Shown one piece after another: positions 35,211 to 45,500 of a stretch of DNA of 64,000 bases (position 1 is its first letter; each line of letters opens with the position of its first letter). Source of the DNA: Bradyrhizobium nanningense (GTDB lineage Bacteria > Pseudomonadota > Alphaproteobacteria > Rhizobiales > Xanthobacteraceae). The stretch covers positions 124,001 through 188,000 of the forward strand of contig NZ_LBJC01000020.1 in assembly GCF_004114535.1 (NCBI RefSeq), written 5' to 3'. The translations under genes were made by a program, and so were the position numbers. The notes below the pieces were generated by a model. The model had not been told where the DNA came from. It saw only the letters and a list, made by a program, of their open reading frames with translations, and ran no database searches.

Positions 35211-35254
35211 CTCGTCCTTCGAGACGACCGCTTCGCGGTCTCCTCAGGATGAGG
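35211..35254. repeat. palindromic repeat, type B
   Basis: CTCGTCCTTCGAG at one end, CTCAGGATGAGG at the other and an inner GACCGC/GCGGTC stem around TTC. Related to the copies at 13129-13193 and 14677-14737; directly follows the CHASE-GGDEF-EAL gene, where it may terminate transcription. Confidence 0.5.
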
Positions 35255-35424
35255 CTAATCCAGAGTGAGTTCCACGCACACCGCATTACCTGCGCTTCTT
35301 TGCCGAATGTTAAGCATGTCGCGGCTTGGCAAATGCGAGGGGGATTGCAAGAACGTCTTGGACACCATCGGAGCGTTAGCCTCGGGCCGATTTGCTGCTT
35401 CTTCCCGATGCCCCGGGTCCACCG

Positions 35425-38010
35425 ATGTCTGCTTCCGATAGTCTTGTGACAGAAACTCCGGACGTGCTGTTGGCTGCACTGGAACGCGCCGACGATGGAA
35501 TCGTCATCGTCGACAGCGCGCATCGCGTCACGCATTTCAACGCCAGTGCGGAGCGGATCTGGAAACTCGCGCGCACCGACGTGGTCGGCCGCGATGCTGA
35601 AATTCTCACCCTCAACTGCCTTCAGGCCGATCCGGTCTCGGAGTTCCGCGACGAGATCAGCCTCGTGCGGCACGACGGCAGCCGGATCCGTGCGGCCATA
35701 TCGCTGTCGTCCATTGCGCATGACGGCGCGCCCCATCGCGTCGTGTTCGCGCGCGACGTCACCGCGGATGCCGAGCGCCGCGTCAGAATCGGGCTTCTCC
35801 ACGCCGTCTCCGATCAGACCAACCGGGCGGTGATCATCACCGACACCGAGCAGAACATCGTCTACGTCAACTCGGCCTTCACGACGCTGTTCGGCTACAC
35901 CAGCGGTGAGGCCGAGGGCCGCCACGCAGGTGAGCTCATCGCCGGCTGCCACACCGACCGCAAGGCGGTCGCGAAGCTGGTCAAGCGTCTGATGCATGGC
36001 GGCCGCCGCGGCGAAGCCGAAGTGCTTGCCTACGACAAGGAGGGCGAGGAGATCTGGGTCTGCGCCAGGATCGACGCTTTCCGCGACAAGAAGGGACGGG
36101 TCAAGCACATCTTCGCGCTGCTCGAGGACATCACCGAGACCAAGCAGTTGCGGTCGCTGCAGCAGCTCATCATGGGCGCGCTCGCGGACGAAGTTCCGAT
36201 CACCGACATCGCCGACAGGCTGTGCCGCCGCGTCGAGGAGATCGCGCCCGACGTCGTCTGTTCGCTGCTCCACGTCGATGCCGCCGGCTTGATCCACCCG
36301 CTCGGTGGTCCCAGCCTGCCCGAGGATTATTCCCGCGCATTGGACGGCATCGCGATCGGCCCCAATGTCGGCTCCTGCGGCACGGCCGCCTTCTACGGCG
36401 AGCCGGTGCTGGCGACCGACCTCGAGACCGATCCCCGCTGGCAGCCCTACAAGGCGATGCCGCTGGCGATCGGCCTGCGCGCCTGCTGGTCGACCCCGGT
36501 CAAGGCCAAGGACGGCCGGGTCATCGCGACCTTCGCCTTCTACTATCGGGAGCCCCGCGCGCCGAGCAATTGGCATCGGCGCATCGTCGAGGCTTGCGTC
36601 AGCCTTGGCGCCTTCGCGATCGAGCGCAAGGAAGCGCGCGCCGAGATCGCGCGGCTCGCCTATCACGATATCCTCACCGGCCTGCCGAACCGCGCGCAGC
36701 TGCGGCACCTGATCACCACCGCCATCGATGCCTGCCCGACAGGCAGCCATATCGCGCTGGCCTTCCTCGACGTCGATCATTTCAAGGACGTCAACGACAC
36801 GCTCGGTCACGCCGCCGGCGACGAGCTCCTGATCCAGCTTGCCCAGCGCCTGCGCGAGCAGATCGGCCCAGAGGACATGCTGGGGCGGCTCGGCGGCGAC
36901 GAATTCGTCATCTTGCTGCCGCAGCGCAACGCCGAGAGCGCCGCGCGCGTCGCGGCCGACATCACGGAGGCGCTGGGTGCCCCCTTGAGGCTCGGATCGA
37001 GGCTGATGCCGATGTCGGCCAGCATCGGCATCAGCCTCTATCCCGATCATGCCACCGACATCGATACGCTGATGCAGCAGGCCGACGCCGCCATGTACAT
37101 GGCCAAGCAGGCCGGCCGCTCGACCCATCGCATCTTCAGCGCCGAGATGAACGGGCTCACCGAGCAGCGTTTGGCGCTGATCGCCGCATTACGCCGCGCC
37201 ATCGCGGAAGGAGCACTGAGCCTCAGCTACCAGCCGCAGATCCGCAGCTGCAACGGCGCGATCCACGGCGCCGAGGCGCTGGCGCGCTGGCATGATGCCG
37301 TGCTCGGCGACGTCTCGCCGGCAAAATTCATCCCGCTCGCCGAGGAGTGCGGCCTGATCGAGCAGATCGGCCTGTGGTCGGTGCGCGAGGCGTGTCGGCA
37401 GATGGCGAGCTGGCGCCGCGCCGGACTCAACATCCCCTGCGTGTCGGTGAACCTGTCGCCGATCAATTTCCGCAACGTCACGCTGGCCGCACGGCTCAAG
37501 GACATTCTCGCCGAACACGATCTGCCGGCGGACGCCTTGATGCTCGAGATCACTGAAGGCGCTTTCATGCAGGACAGCGTCGCCGCGCTGGAGACGATGA
37601 ACGCGATCCGCGAGCTCGGCGTCGGGCTTTCGGTGGACGATTTCGGCACCGGCTATTCCAGCCTCAGCCGGCTCGCGCATCTTCCGATCCGCGAACTCAA
37701 GATCGACCGTAGTTTCATGCGCGACATCGAGAGTGACGCGGGCGCGCTCGCGATCGCCACCGCCGTGGTGCGCGTCGGCCAGGGCCTCGGCATGACCGTC
37801 GTCGCCGAAGGCGTCGAGACCGAGGGCCAGCGCAAAACGCTGGCCGAGCTCGGCTGCGACGTCGTGCAGGGCTTCCTCTACGCCCCCGCGCTTGCCCCCT
37901 TCGCCTTCGAACGCTGGCTGATCGAGCACTGCGCCGAGCAGGCGAGGGCGATGCTGGGGCGGCTCGGGGTGGGACCGGTCGGCGTGGCCGCGGTGAAGCG
38001 GTCGGCGTAA
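35425..38010 (+). CDS. PAS-PAS-GAF-GGDEF-EAL c-di-GMP signalling protein
   Basis: 861 residues, no membrane segment. Two PAS domains (about 8-110 and 130-235; IVIVDSAHRVTHFNASAERIWKLART, VIITDTEQNIVYVNSAFTTLFGYTSGEAEGRHAGELI), a GAF domain (about 253-410), GGDEF near 489 (RLGGDEFVILLPQ) and EAL near 615 (GAEALARWHD) with NLSPINF, EITEG, VDDFGTGYSSL, KIDRSFM and AEGVET. Both catalytic halves look intact. It is a soluble sensor in the cytoplasm, next to a membrane CHASE homolog, so the pair may handle external and internal signals. The start at 35425 begins the first PAS; the upstream leader is uncertain. Confidence 0.9.
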   Translation: MSASDSLVTETPDVLLAALERADDGIVIVDSAHRVTHFNASAERIWKLARTDVVGRDAEILTLNCLQADPVSEFRDEISLVRHDGSRIRAAISLSSIAHDGAPHRVVFARDVTADAERRVRIGLLHAVSDQTNRAVIITDTEQNIVYVNSAFTTLFGYTSGEAEGRHAGELIAGCHTDRKAVAKLVKRLMHGGRRGEAEVLAYDKEGEEIWVCARIDAFRDKKGRVKHIFALLEDITETKQLRSLQQLIMGALADEVPITDIADRLCRRVEEIAPDVVCSLLHVDAAGLIHPLGGPSLPEDYSRALDGIAIGPNVGSCGTAAFYGEPVLATDLETDPRWQPYKAMPLAIGLRACWSTPVKAKDGRVIATFAFYYREPRAPSNWHRRIVEACVSLGAFAIERKEARAEIARLAYHDILTGLPNRAQLRHLITTAIDACPTGSHIALAFLDVDHFKDVNDTLGHAAGDELLIQLAQRLREQIGPEDMLGRLGGDEFVILLPQRNAESAARVAADITEALGAPLRLGSRLMPMSASIGISLYPDHATDIDTLMQQADAAMYMAKQAGRSTHRIFSAEMNGLTEQRLALIAALRRAIAEGALSLSYQPQIRSCNGAIHGAEALARWHDAVLGDVSPAKFIPLAEECGLIEQIGLWSVREACRQMASWRRAGLNIPCVSVNLSPINFRNVTLAARLKDILAEHDLPADALMLEITEGAFMQDSVAALETMNAIRELGVGLSVDDFGTGYSSLSRLAHLPIRELKIDRSFMRDIESDAGALAIATAVVRVGQGLGMTVVAEGVETEGQRKTLAELGCDVVQGFLYAPALAPFAFERWLIEHCAEQARAMLGRLGVGPVGVAAVKRSA

Positions 38011-38119
38011 TTGCCGTTCGGCGATATTCCGGCCCAATAGGAACGTATCGGGAAGCCGGCGGTTTGATCTATGATATCTGCCGGAGGGGGCGCCACGCCG
38101 TATCCAGTTTGGAGAATGC

Positions 38120-38536
38120 ATGGGCCCGATGAAAAGACCGGAAAACGCCACCCCCTCGGTTCGATCGGCAGGTTTTCGACCTTCGCAATCGCTGCTCAGA
38201 GCCATCACGGCGTGGATGGCACTTCAGGAGGAAAGGCCCAGCCTGTCCCAGGCAATAACTCGTTTGGTGGAGCTGGGACTTGCGCACGCCGACCAGGATC
38301 GACAGAAGCTACGTGCCCGCGAGATGGCCGGCGATACAATCGATCGAATTGGCGACGCAACGACGACGGAGGACGATCGGGCAATCCGCAAGCGGGATCT
38401 GCTCGATGGACCCAAGGAGTTCGATCGCGTGCGGATTGATCGAGCCAACGCAGCAAGCCGATCCAGTAAAAAGGGCGAGCACCAGGAAGCTCCGACACCG
38501 GAGGACCTCGAGCCGCCAGAGACAGGGAGGACGTAA
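38120..38536 (+). CDS. hypothetical protein with ribbon-helix-helix-like N-terminal half
   Basis: 138 residues; family not recognised. Residues 15-55 (FRPSQSLLRAITAWMALQEERPSLSQAITRLVELGLA) look like a ribbon-helix-helix or similar DNA-binding segment. The rest is charged and low complexity, ending in an Glu/Pro/Asp-rich tail. GGAG lies five bases before the ATG at 38120. First gene of a tight three-gene run with the 61- and 78-residue genes (1 bp and 0 bp gaps). Confidence 0.6.
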   Translation: MGPMKRPENATPSVRSAGFRPSQSLLRAITAWMALQEERPSLSQAITRLVELGLAHADQDRQKLRAREMAGDTIDRIGDATTTEDDRAIRKRDLLDGPKEFDRVRIDRANAASRSSKKGEHQEAPTPEDLEPPETGRT

Positions 38537-38537
38537 G

Positions 38538-38723
38538 ATGAGACGGCATTCCCAATCGCATGCAGCGAATGAGGCGAACAGCCACTTCAAACCGGCCGCG
38601 GCGAAGCCGGCGACCGATTACGAGAAAGCGGAACAGGCTTTCCAGGCAAATCGGGAGCGACTGAAGGCCGAACGGTTGGCGAGGGAGGCCGAGCGACGAA
38701 GCCGGTCCGAGAGGACGCCTTAG
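38538..38723 (+). CDS. small charged hypothetical protein
   Basis: 61 residues, strongly charged: AEQAFQANRERLKAERLAREAERRSRSERTP suggests a single long helix or coiled coil. GGGAGGACGTAAG before the ATG supports translation. It starts one base after the stop of the upstream gene and ends where the DUF6894 GTG start begins, so the three form an operon. Function unknown. Confidence 0.6.
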   Translation: MRRHSQSHAANEANSHFKPAAAKPATDYEKAEQAFQANRERLKAERLAREAERRSRSERTP

Positions 38724-38960
38724 GTGTCGCACTTCTACTTCGACATCTGGGATGGTGAAGCGCTCGTCGTCGACGAAGAAGGCCTGGATTTGACCAGCCA
38801 ACGGGCCGCAGAGGTCGAGGCCGCGCTGTCTCTTGCCGACGTCGCCAAGCAGCTCGAGCCGTTCGCCAGCAGCGACGGCTTGGCCATCAATGTTCGGGAT
38901 GCGAGCGGACCGGTATTGAGAGCGATATTCGTCCGCGAAAGAGTTCAGCCGATCAATTGA
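38724..38960 (+). CDS. DUF6894-family small protein
   Basis: 78 residues. HFYFDIWDGEALVVDEEGLDLTSQRAAEVEAALSLADVA matches the DUF6894 consensus (short protein with a F-H/D-x-D-G... DEEG motif, common in rhizobia). Function unknown. GTG start at 38724 directly follows the TAG of the upstream gene; GAGAGGACG precedes it. Last gene of the small operon. Confidence 0.72.
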   Translation: MSHFYFDIWDGEALVVDEEGLDLTSQRAAEVEAALSLADVAKQLEPFASSDGLAINVRDASGPVLRAIFVRERVQPIN

Positions 38961-39161
38961 GATCGCCAGGACGCGCCGATACCCGGCTAGAGCATCGAAA
39001 GCACGACGATCCCGTCTTCGAGTTCTCCTGACGCAAGCCGCCGTTGCCGGAGATCAAGGCAAAGGCCGAGTAGAGACGACCCCGGGGTTGGGTCCGATCA
39101 ATGGAACCGCGACGATATTGGATCCTTCCGCTACACATCCGCCGTCGCGGTGCTGCCGTTC

Positions 39162-39440
39162 CTATGGCCTGAATTCGATGCCACGTAGCACGATGCCGGG
39201 TGGCGTGCCTTCGAACTCCGTCGCGCGATATTTGCTCGCCGCGCGTGCTTCGATGCGATCCCGCAGGCGGGTGAACTGAGCCTCCCGTTGTTCGGGCCTG
39301 ACCTGCGGGCCACGCTCGAGATAGTCCATCGCGGAGGTCGAGACGGCGCAAGGAATCTCCCTGGTGCCGTGATGCATCGAGAACCGAACGATCATCCGGT
39401 CGTATTCGTGGCTGATAAAGCGGCCGCTGGTCAATGTCAT
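39162..39440 (-). CDS. DUF1488-family small protein
   Basis: 92 residues. MIVRFSMHHGTREIPCAVSTSAMDYLERGPQVRPEQREAQFTRLRDRIEARAASKYRATEFEG matches the DUF1488 pattern (MxxRFSM...REVPC..S..AL). Function unknown; common in proteobacteria. I took ATG 39440, preceded by GGAGCAAGCC; the upstream in-frame extension to 39530 is low complexity. Confidence 0.72.
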   Translation of the reverse strand: MTLTSGRFISHEYDRMIVRFSMHHGTREIPCAVSTSAMDYLERGPQVRPEQREAQFTRLRDRIEARAASKYRATEFEGTPPGIVLRGIEFRP

Positions 39441-39561
39441 GGCTTGCTCCGTTGCGTGATCGGCAGGCACGATCGCACCCCTCAAATCAGCGCGGCGACC
39501 GGCCGCCTGCTTTCCCGTCGCGCATGACACGTGTCGAGAATGCAGGCGGCGGTCGTTCGCC

Positions 39562-39729
39562 TCAGCTCTCCCCCGACAGCCGGGCGAAATCGTCGAACAG
39601 CGCCGCCACCAGCGCGCGGTGGCGTGTGTCCTCGGCGGGCAGGCTCGCGGCGTAGAGGTTGAGCAAATGGCGCGCTTTCACCGCGGCCTCCGACCAGGAC
39701 GCGGCGGGCACTCGCTCCTGGCGCGGCAA
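39562..39729 (-). CDS. short hypothetical ORF
   Basis: Reads from TTG 39729 to TGA 39562: 55 residues, including PAASWSEAAVKARHLLNLYA and ALVAALFDDFARLSGES. The helical, hydrophobic-charged alternation is coding-like, and GC-codon use is like its neighbours. GTG at 39711 (49 residues) with AGGAG upstream is a shorter alternative. Stop codons precede it in frame. I do not know the family and give it low confidence. Confidence 0.4.
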   Translation of the reverse strand: MPRQERVPAASWSEAAVKARHLLNLYAASLPAEDTRHRALVAALFDDFARLSGES

Positions 39730-39915
39730 TAGCCAGCACTATCGTCACCGCGCCGCAGGCGACGGTGTCACGGATAGACGCACGCGAGGCATTTAAGCGC
39801 TCGCTATCGCCTCAGTGCGGGCGTAAGGTTGCGGCCATCACCGCACGTCTCAACGGCTTCGACCGGTGACTGAGGGGCACGTGTGCTCCCGCCGAAGGCT
39901 TCGCAGGAGCGTTCG

Positions 39916-40014
39916 ATGTCGCGTGTTCGCATCTCGGAATCGATCGTGCCGCCGATGATCGTTCCACTGTTTCTTCTGCTTCTCGTGTGCGGAGCCGCCA
40001 TCCTCAATGGGTAG
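39916..40014 (+). CDS. 32-residue single-helix membrane peptide
   Basis: MSRVRISESIVPPMIVPLFLLLLVCGAAILNG is a charged start followed by one hydrophobic helix. An ideal ribosome-binding site, AGGAGCGTTCG, precedes the ATG, and the frame overlaps the next gene by 8 bp (ATG at 40007 lies inside it). It is too short for most gene callers. Role unknown; such peptides often modulate membrane proteins. Confidence 0.55.
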   Translation: MSRVRISESIVPPMIVPLFLLLLVCGAAILNG

Positions 40015-40351
40015 GGCGATACGCGTGCCGTACCTGGTCAGTCGGACCAACGAATACGGCAGTTCCAATCTGGGCCGCGGCACCGCGGCGGTCGCGCTAC
40101 GCCTCGCGCGAAGACTGTTGCGCGAAGGCTACATGGACGTCAGGGTCTGCACCCGGCGCGGCCGGATCCTGCAACCAAATGAATTCGACCAACTCGAACC
40201 GGCAAAGGAGAGCGACATGGCGAAGGGCCAACAACGCGGCAACCGCGAAGCCAAGAAGCCGAAGAAGGAGAAGTCCAAGGTCATCGCCGCGGCTCCGAGC
40301 CGCAAGGAAGCCGCCTGGCAGCCGGATTTCGGACCTGCAAAGAAGAAGTAG
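40007..40351 (+). CDS. small basic protein; internal start at 40217 likely gives a separate short product
   Basis: 114 residues from ATG 40007. The first 70 (VPYLVSRTNEYGSSNLGRGTAAVALRLARRLLREGYMDVRV...ILQPNEFDQLE) resemble a compact rhizobial hypothetical domain. The last 44 begin at an in-frame ATG at 40217 with a perfect AAGGAG site and read MAKGQQRGNREAKKPKKEKSK, a Lys-rich peptide common as a stand-alone gene. Either one fused protein or two products share the frame. Function unknown. Confidence 0.6.
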   Translation: MGRAIRVPYLVSRTNEYGSSNLGRGTAAVALRLARRLLREGYMDVRVCTRRGRILQPNEFDQLEPAKESDMAKGQQRGNREAKKPKKEKSKVIAAAPSRKEAAWQPDFGPAKKK

Positions 40352-40469
40352 GCACGATTCCCTTGCCGGCATAGCTGGTGAGAACCCGCCTTCGAAAGTC
40401 GGACCGACCGGGAAGCCGCTCCGCCCCTTCGTCTCCGGAGCCGCTTGTCGGCCGTCCGTCCGGGCGTCG

Positions 40470-41081
40470 TTACCCTGCCGCCAATCCCGTCCTCCGCCTG
40501 AGATCGGTGATCGCGCGCAAGAAGCTGTCGGCCGGCGTGGTCTCGGGATCGATCAGCCGGTGCAGGCGAAAGCCGTCTTCGAGCGCCAGCACGACGGAGG
40601 CCATCCAGGGCGGGTTCAGATTGCTGTTACGTCCGTTGCTCTTCAACGTCGCCTCAACGATGTCGGCGACCAGCTTGCGGCGCGCGCGCAGACGTTTGGC
40701 GAGCTCGGGCCGGCGCTTCTCGGCGCGCGCGACGAACAGGATCATCTCCATGTGCAGGAGCGGCGAGCGGCCGAGCGGATCTTGCCGCGTGCGGTCCAGC
40801 GCCTTCAGCGCTGCGATGAAATCGTCGAGATTGTCGTGCTGGGCGAGGATGTCCATGTTGCGCCGGATCGACTGCTCGACATGATCCTCGATCATGGCGA
40901 TGATCAGCTCGTCCTTGCTTGTGAAGTTGGAATAGAACGCTCCGCGGGTGAAGCCTGCAGCGGCCGCGATCGCTTCGATGCTGGCGCCGCCGATGCCGTC
41001 CTCCTCGAACACGCGCGCGGCCGCCTCGAACAGCCTGCCGCGCGTATCGTCCCTGGTCGGCCTGGTTCTCACCCTTGACAT
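40470..41081 (-). CDS. TetR-family transcriptional regulator
   Basis: 203 residues. N-terminal helix-turn-helix TRGRLFEAAARVFEEDGIGGASIEAIAAAAGFTRGAFYSNFTSKDELI is canonical TetR; the C-terminal ligand domain follows. Divergent from a cytochrome P450 gene, with a perfect palindrome between them. It probably represses the P450 gene and itself until a hydrophobic ligand binds. Confidence 0.93.
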   Translation of the reverse strand: MSRVRTRPTRDDTRGRLFEAAARVFEEDGIGGASIEAIAAAAGFTRGAFYSNFTSKDELIIAMIEDHVEQSIRRNMDILAQHDNLDDFIAALKALDRTRQDPLGRSPLLHMEMILFVARAEKRRPELAKRLRARRKLVADIVEATLKSNGRNSNLNPPWMASVVLALEDGFRLHRLIDPETTPADSFLRAITDLRRRTGLAAG

Positions 41082-41104
41082 CGGACCAGGGTAGGGCAGA
41101 ATGC

Positions 41105-41130
41105 AACTCGATACAACAATGTATCGAGTT
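41105..41130. promoter_or_regulatory. palindromic operator candidate for the TetR-type regulator
   Basis: AACTCGATACA and TGTATCGAGTT are perfect 11-bp reverse complements around a 4-nt centre (26 bp total), the usual size of a TetR operator. It lies 24 bp upstream of the tetR-type start and within 85 bp of the P450 start, so one site could control both. Confidence 0.7.
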
Positions 41131-41212
41131 TATAAATTCAAGGGATGGTTACGCCGGGCAGTGGGGCTGCGCTCGGCGTATTCGTTTCATGCGGCAACCG
41201 ATTGAGGTCACC

Positions 41213-42445
<1,233 letters not shown>

Positions 42446-42587
42446 GGCGGCCCAGCGTTAACCTCCGCGCGCAACAGTCGCTGTGACTTCGCCACACTTC
42501 CCCCTATATAAGGGGCTGTTCCGGCACGCCTGAAGTCCGCGAAGGCCAGGGTTTGGTCCGGGTGCCGATTTGGCCGAGGGGAGACCC

Positions 42588-45500
42588 GTGCAGACGACGC
42601 TGCTCGGATTGGCGATTGCCTTCATCATTGCGCTGCTGGCCGCGCTGATCGGGCCTTACTACGTCGACTGGAACCAGTTCAGGCCCCAGTTCGAGGCGGA
42701 GGCTGGCAAGATCATCGGCGTGCCGGTGCGGGTCGCGGGCGAGCTGGACGCGCGGCTCTTGCCGACGCCGACGCTGCGGCTGCGCCGGGTCACCTTCGGC
42801 GGCAACAACGATCTCGGCCGCCTGCGCGCCGACAAGCTCGACGTCGAGTTCAGCCTGGGCTCCCTGATGCGCGGCGAATGGCGCGCGACCGAGCTTTCGG
42901 TGGGCGGCATGGCGGTCGATCTCGGTCTCGATGCGCGTGGCCGGGTCGATCTGCCCTCCACCGCGAGCGGCACCTTCAATCTGGCCTCGCTCGCCATCGA
43001 GCGGCTCAATCTCACCGGCCGCATCGCCCTGCACGATGCCGCCAGCCGCTCGACGCTGGAGCTGAACGACATCGCCTTCTCCGGCGATGTCCGCTCGCTC
43101 GCCGGCTCGGTGCGGGGCGACGGTGGCTTCACCGCCAATGGGGTGCGCTATCCGTTCCGCGTCTCGTCCGGCCCGAGCGCCGACGGCAACGCCACCCGTC
43201 TCCACCTCAACATCGATCCCGGCGCGCGTGCCGTTCTCGCCGATCTCGAAGGCGTGCTCGCCTTCGACAATCGCCTGCCGAAATTCGAGGGCGCGCTGAC
43301 ACTGGCCGTGCCGCCGGTCAAGAAGGCCGGCGAGGCGGGGCCGACGCCCTGGAAGCTCACGACCAAGCTTAGGGCGGATCCGGCCGGCGCGAGGTTCGAG
43401 CAGATCGACGCGAGCTTCGGCCCCGAAGACAGCGCGCTGAAGCTCGGCGGCGTCGGCGATCTCAAGTTCGGCGCCTCGCCGCTGCTGCGCGCGGTGCTGT
43501 CGGCGCGCCAGGTCGATGCCGACAGGCTCGCCGCCAAGGATGATGCCGAGCCCCTCCGCATCCTGCCGGCGTTGCGCGCGGGGTTAGCTGCCATTCCGCA
43601 GGCGCCGATCCCGGCCCAGATCGAGTTCAACTCCGACCAGATCATGCTCGGCGGTCGTCCGCTGCAGAACATCACGGCCGAGCTTCAGACCGACGGACGG
43701 TCCTGGACCTTCCAGCGGCTCGAGCTGCGCGCGCCCGGCATGACGCAGCTCTCGCTCAACGGCGCAACACCGGGCGCCGACAGTTTCAGCGGCCGTCTCA
43801 ACGTCGAATCCTCCGACCCCGATACACTGGTGGCCTGGCTCCAGGGCCGCAGCGAAATCAACCGCCGCAGCACGCGGCCGCTGCGCCTTGCCGGCGACGT
43901 CACGATCGCCGCCAACCATCTCGCCGTGGACAGGCTGAGGGCCGACATCGAAGGCGGTACCGTGGAAGGCCGCATCGCCTTCGTGCAGACAGGCGCGAGC
44001 AACGGCTCGCGGATCGACGCCGATCTCAAGGCCGACCGGCTCGATCTCGACGCCGCCGCAAGCTTCGTGCGCGCGCTCGCGGGACCGCAAGGCGAGTGGC
44101 CGGAAGAAGCAAAGCTCTCGCTCGACATCGGCCGCGCCATCTCCGCCGGCCAGGAGCTGAGGCCGTTCGCGACAAAGCTCGCTTACGGCCCCGCATCGCT
44201 GTCGCTGGAGCAACTGCGTTTCGGCCAGGCCAGCGGCGTCACCACCGAGGCGAGCGGCAGCTTCGACCGCACCAAGGCCACCGGCAAGCTCGCGCTGAAA
44301 TCCTCGGCCAATTCGCTGCGCGAACTCACCGCGCTGCTCGAGCCGTTCGCGCCTTCGGTCCGCGCGCGGTTCGATGCCATCCCGGCATCATCAGGCGCGA
44401 CCCGCCTCAAGCTCGATCTCAGCCTCGACAAGAACGCCGAGCACGCCGATCGCAGCGACGCCCGCGCCGTGCTCGAGCTCGACGCGCCACAGCTCAAGGC
44501 GACCGCGACGCTGGCCGCGCAGACGCCGGCGGCCGCCATTGGCGGCATCGACCTCGATCGCCTGCAGAGTAGCGACTTCTCGCTGGAGTCGAAGGTGTCG
44601 ACGCCGCAGGCGGGCGCGCTGCTGGCGCTGCTTGGGCTCGATCGCGTGGTGGCCGCAGGCGAGGGCGCTTCGCAGTTCGAGGGCAAGCTGACCGGTGCCT
44701 GGCGGCGGCCGCTGCAATTGAGCGCGAAGCTCAGCGGCGGCGGGCTCGATGCCGACGCGCAGGGCAGCGTCGAATTGTCGGAGCCGAAAGGCAGCGTGAA
44801 TTTGCGCGTGCGCAACGTCAATCTGGCGCCGCTGCTCGGGACCAGCCGGGCCGACAAATCGGCGCAGAACGTCAGCCTGTCCTCGCGCGTCGGGTTGACA
44901 GGTCATCGCCTGACCTTCGACGATCTCGACGGCAATGCTGCCGGCTCGCATCTGCGCGGCCATCTGGCGGTGATGCTGGATCCCGAGAAGAGCCTCGACG
45001 GCGAAGTCGGTCTCGATACGCTCGATCTGGCGCCGGCGCTCGCGATGGCGATCGGCGCAGCCGGGCATGATACGAGCGAGCCCCTCAGCGCGGGGTTCAT
45101 CACCACCGGCTGGCGCGGCCGGATCGCCTTCCAGGCGTTGCGTGGGACGTTGCCCGGCGGCATCGAGCTGCGCCCGTTCGGCGGCACGATCCGCAGCGAC
45201 GGCCAGTCGCTCGCGCTTGATGCGCTGAAAGGCGCGGTCGGCGGCGGCGAGATGTCGGCAAGCTTTGACGCGCGCAACGGTGCCAATGGCCTCGCTCTGA
45301 ATGCGCGCATCGAGCTCGGCAATGTCGATGCGGCGGCGCTGCGCTATCGCGATCTCGCGCTGCCGAAGGGACGCGTCTCGGTGCAGATGGCGCTGAGCAG
45401 CCAAGGCCGCAGCGTCGCCGCGCTCACCGGCGCGCTCGCCGGCAACGGCACGGTGACGCTGGCGTCAGCCGAAATCAGCGGCCTCAATCCGCGCGCCTTC

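Noticed and set aside
35122..37128. A 668-residue open frame opposite the PAS-GGDEF-EAL gene
   Set aside because: Antisense shadow; no recognisable domain.
39804..40083. Minus-strand frames at 39804-40007 and 39850-40083
   Set aside because: No ribosome-binding sites or family-like sequence and they oppose the better supported small genes.
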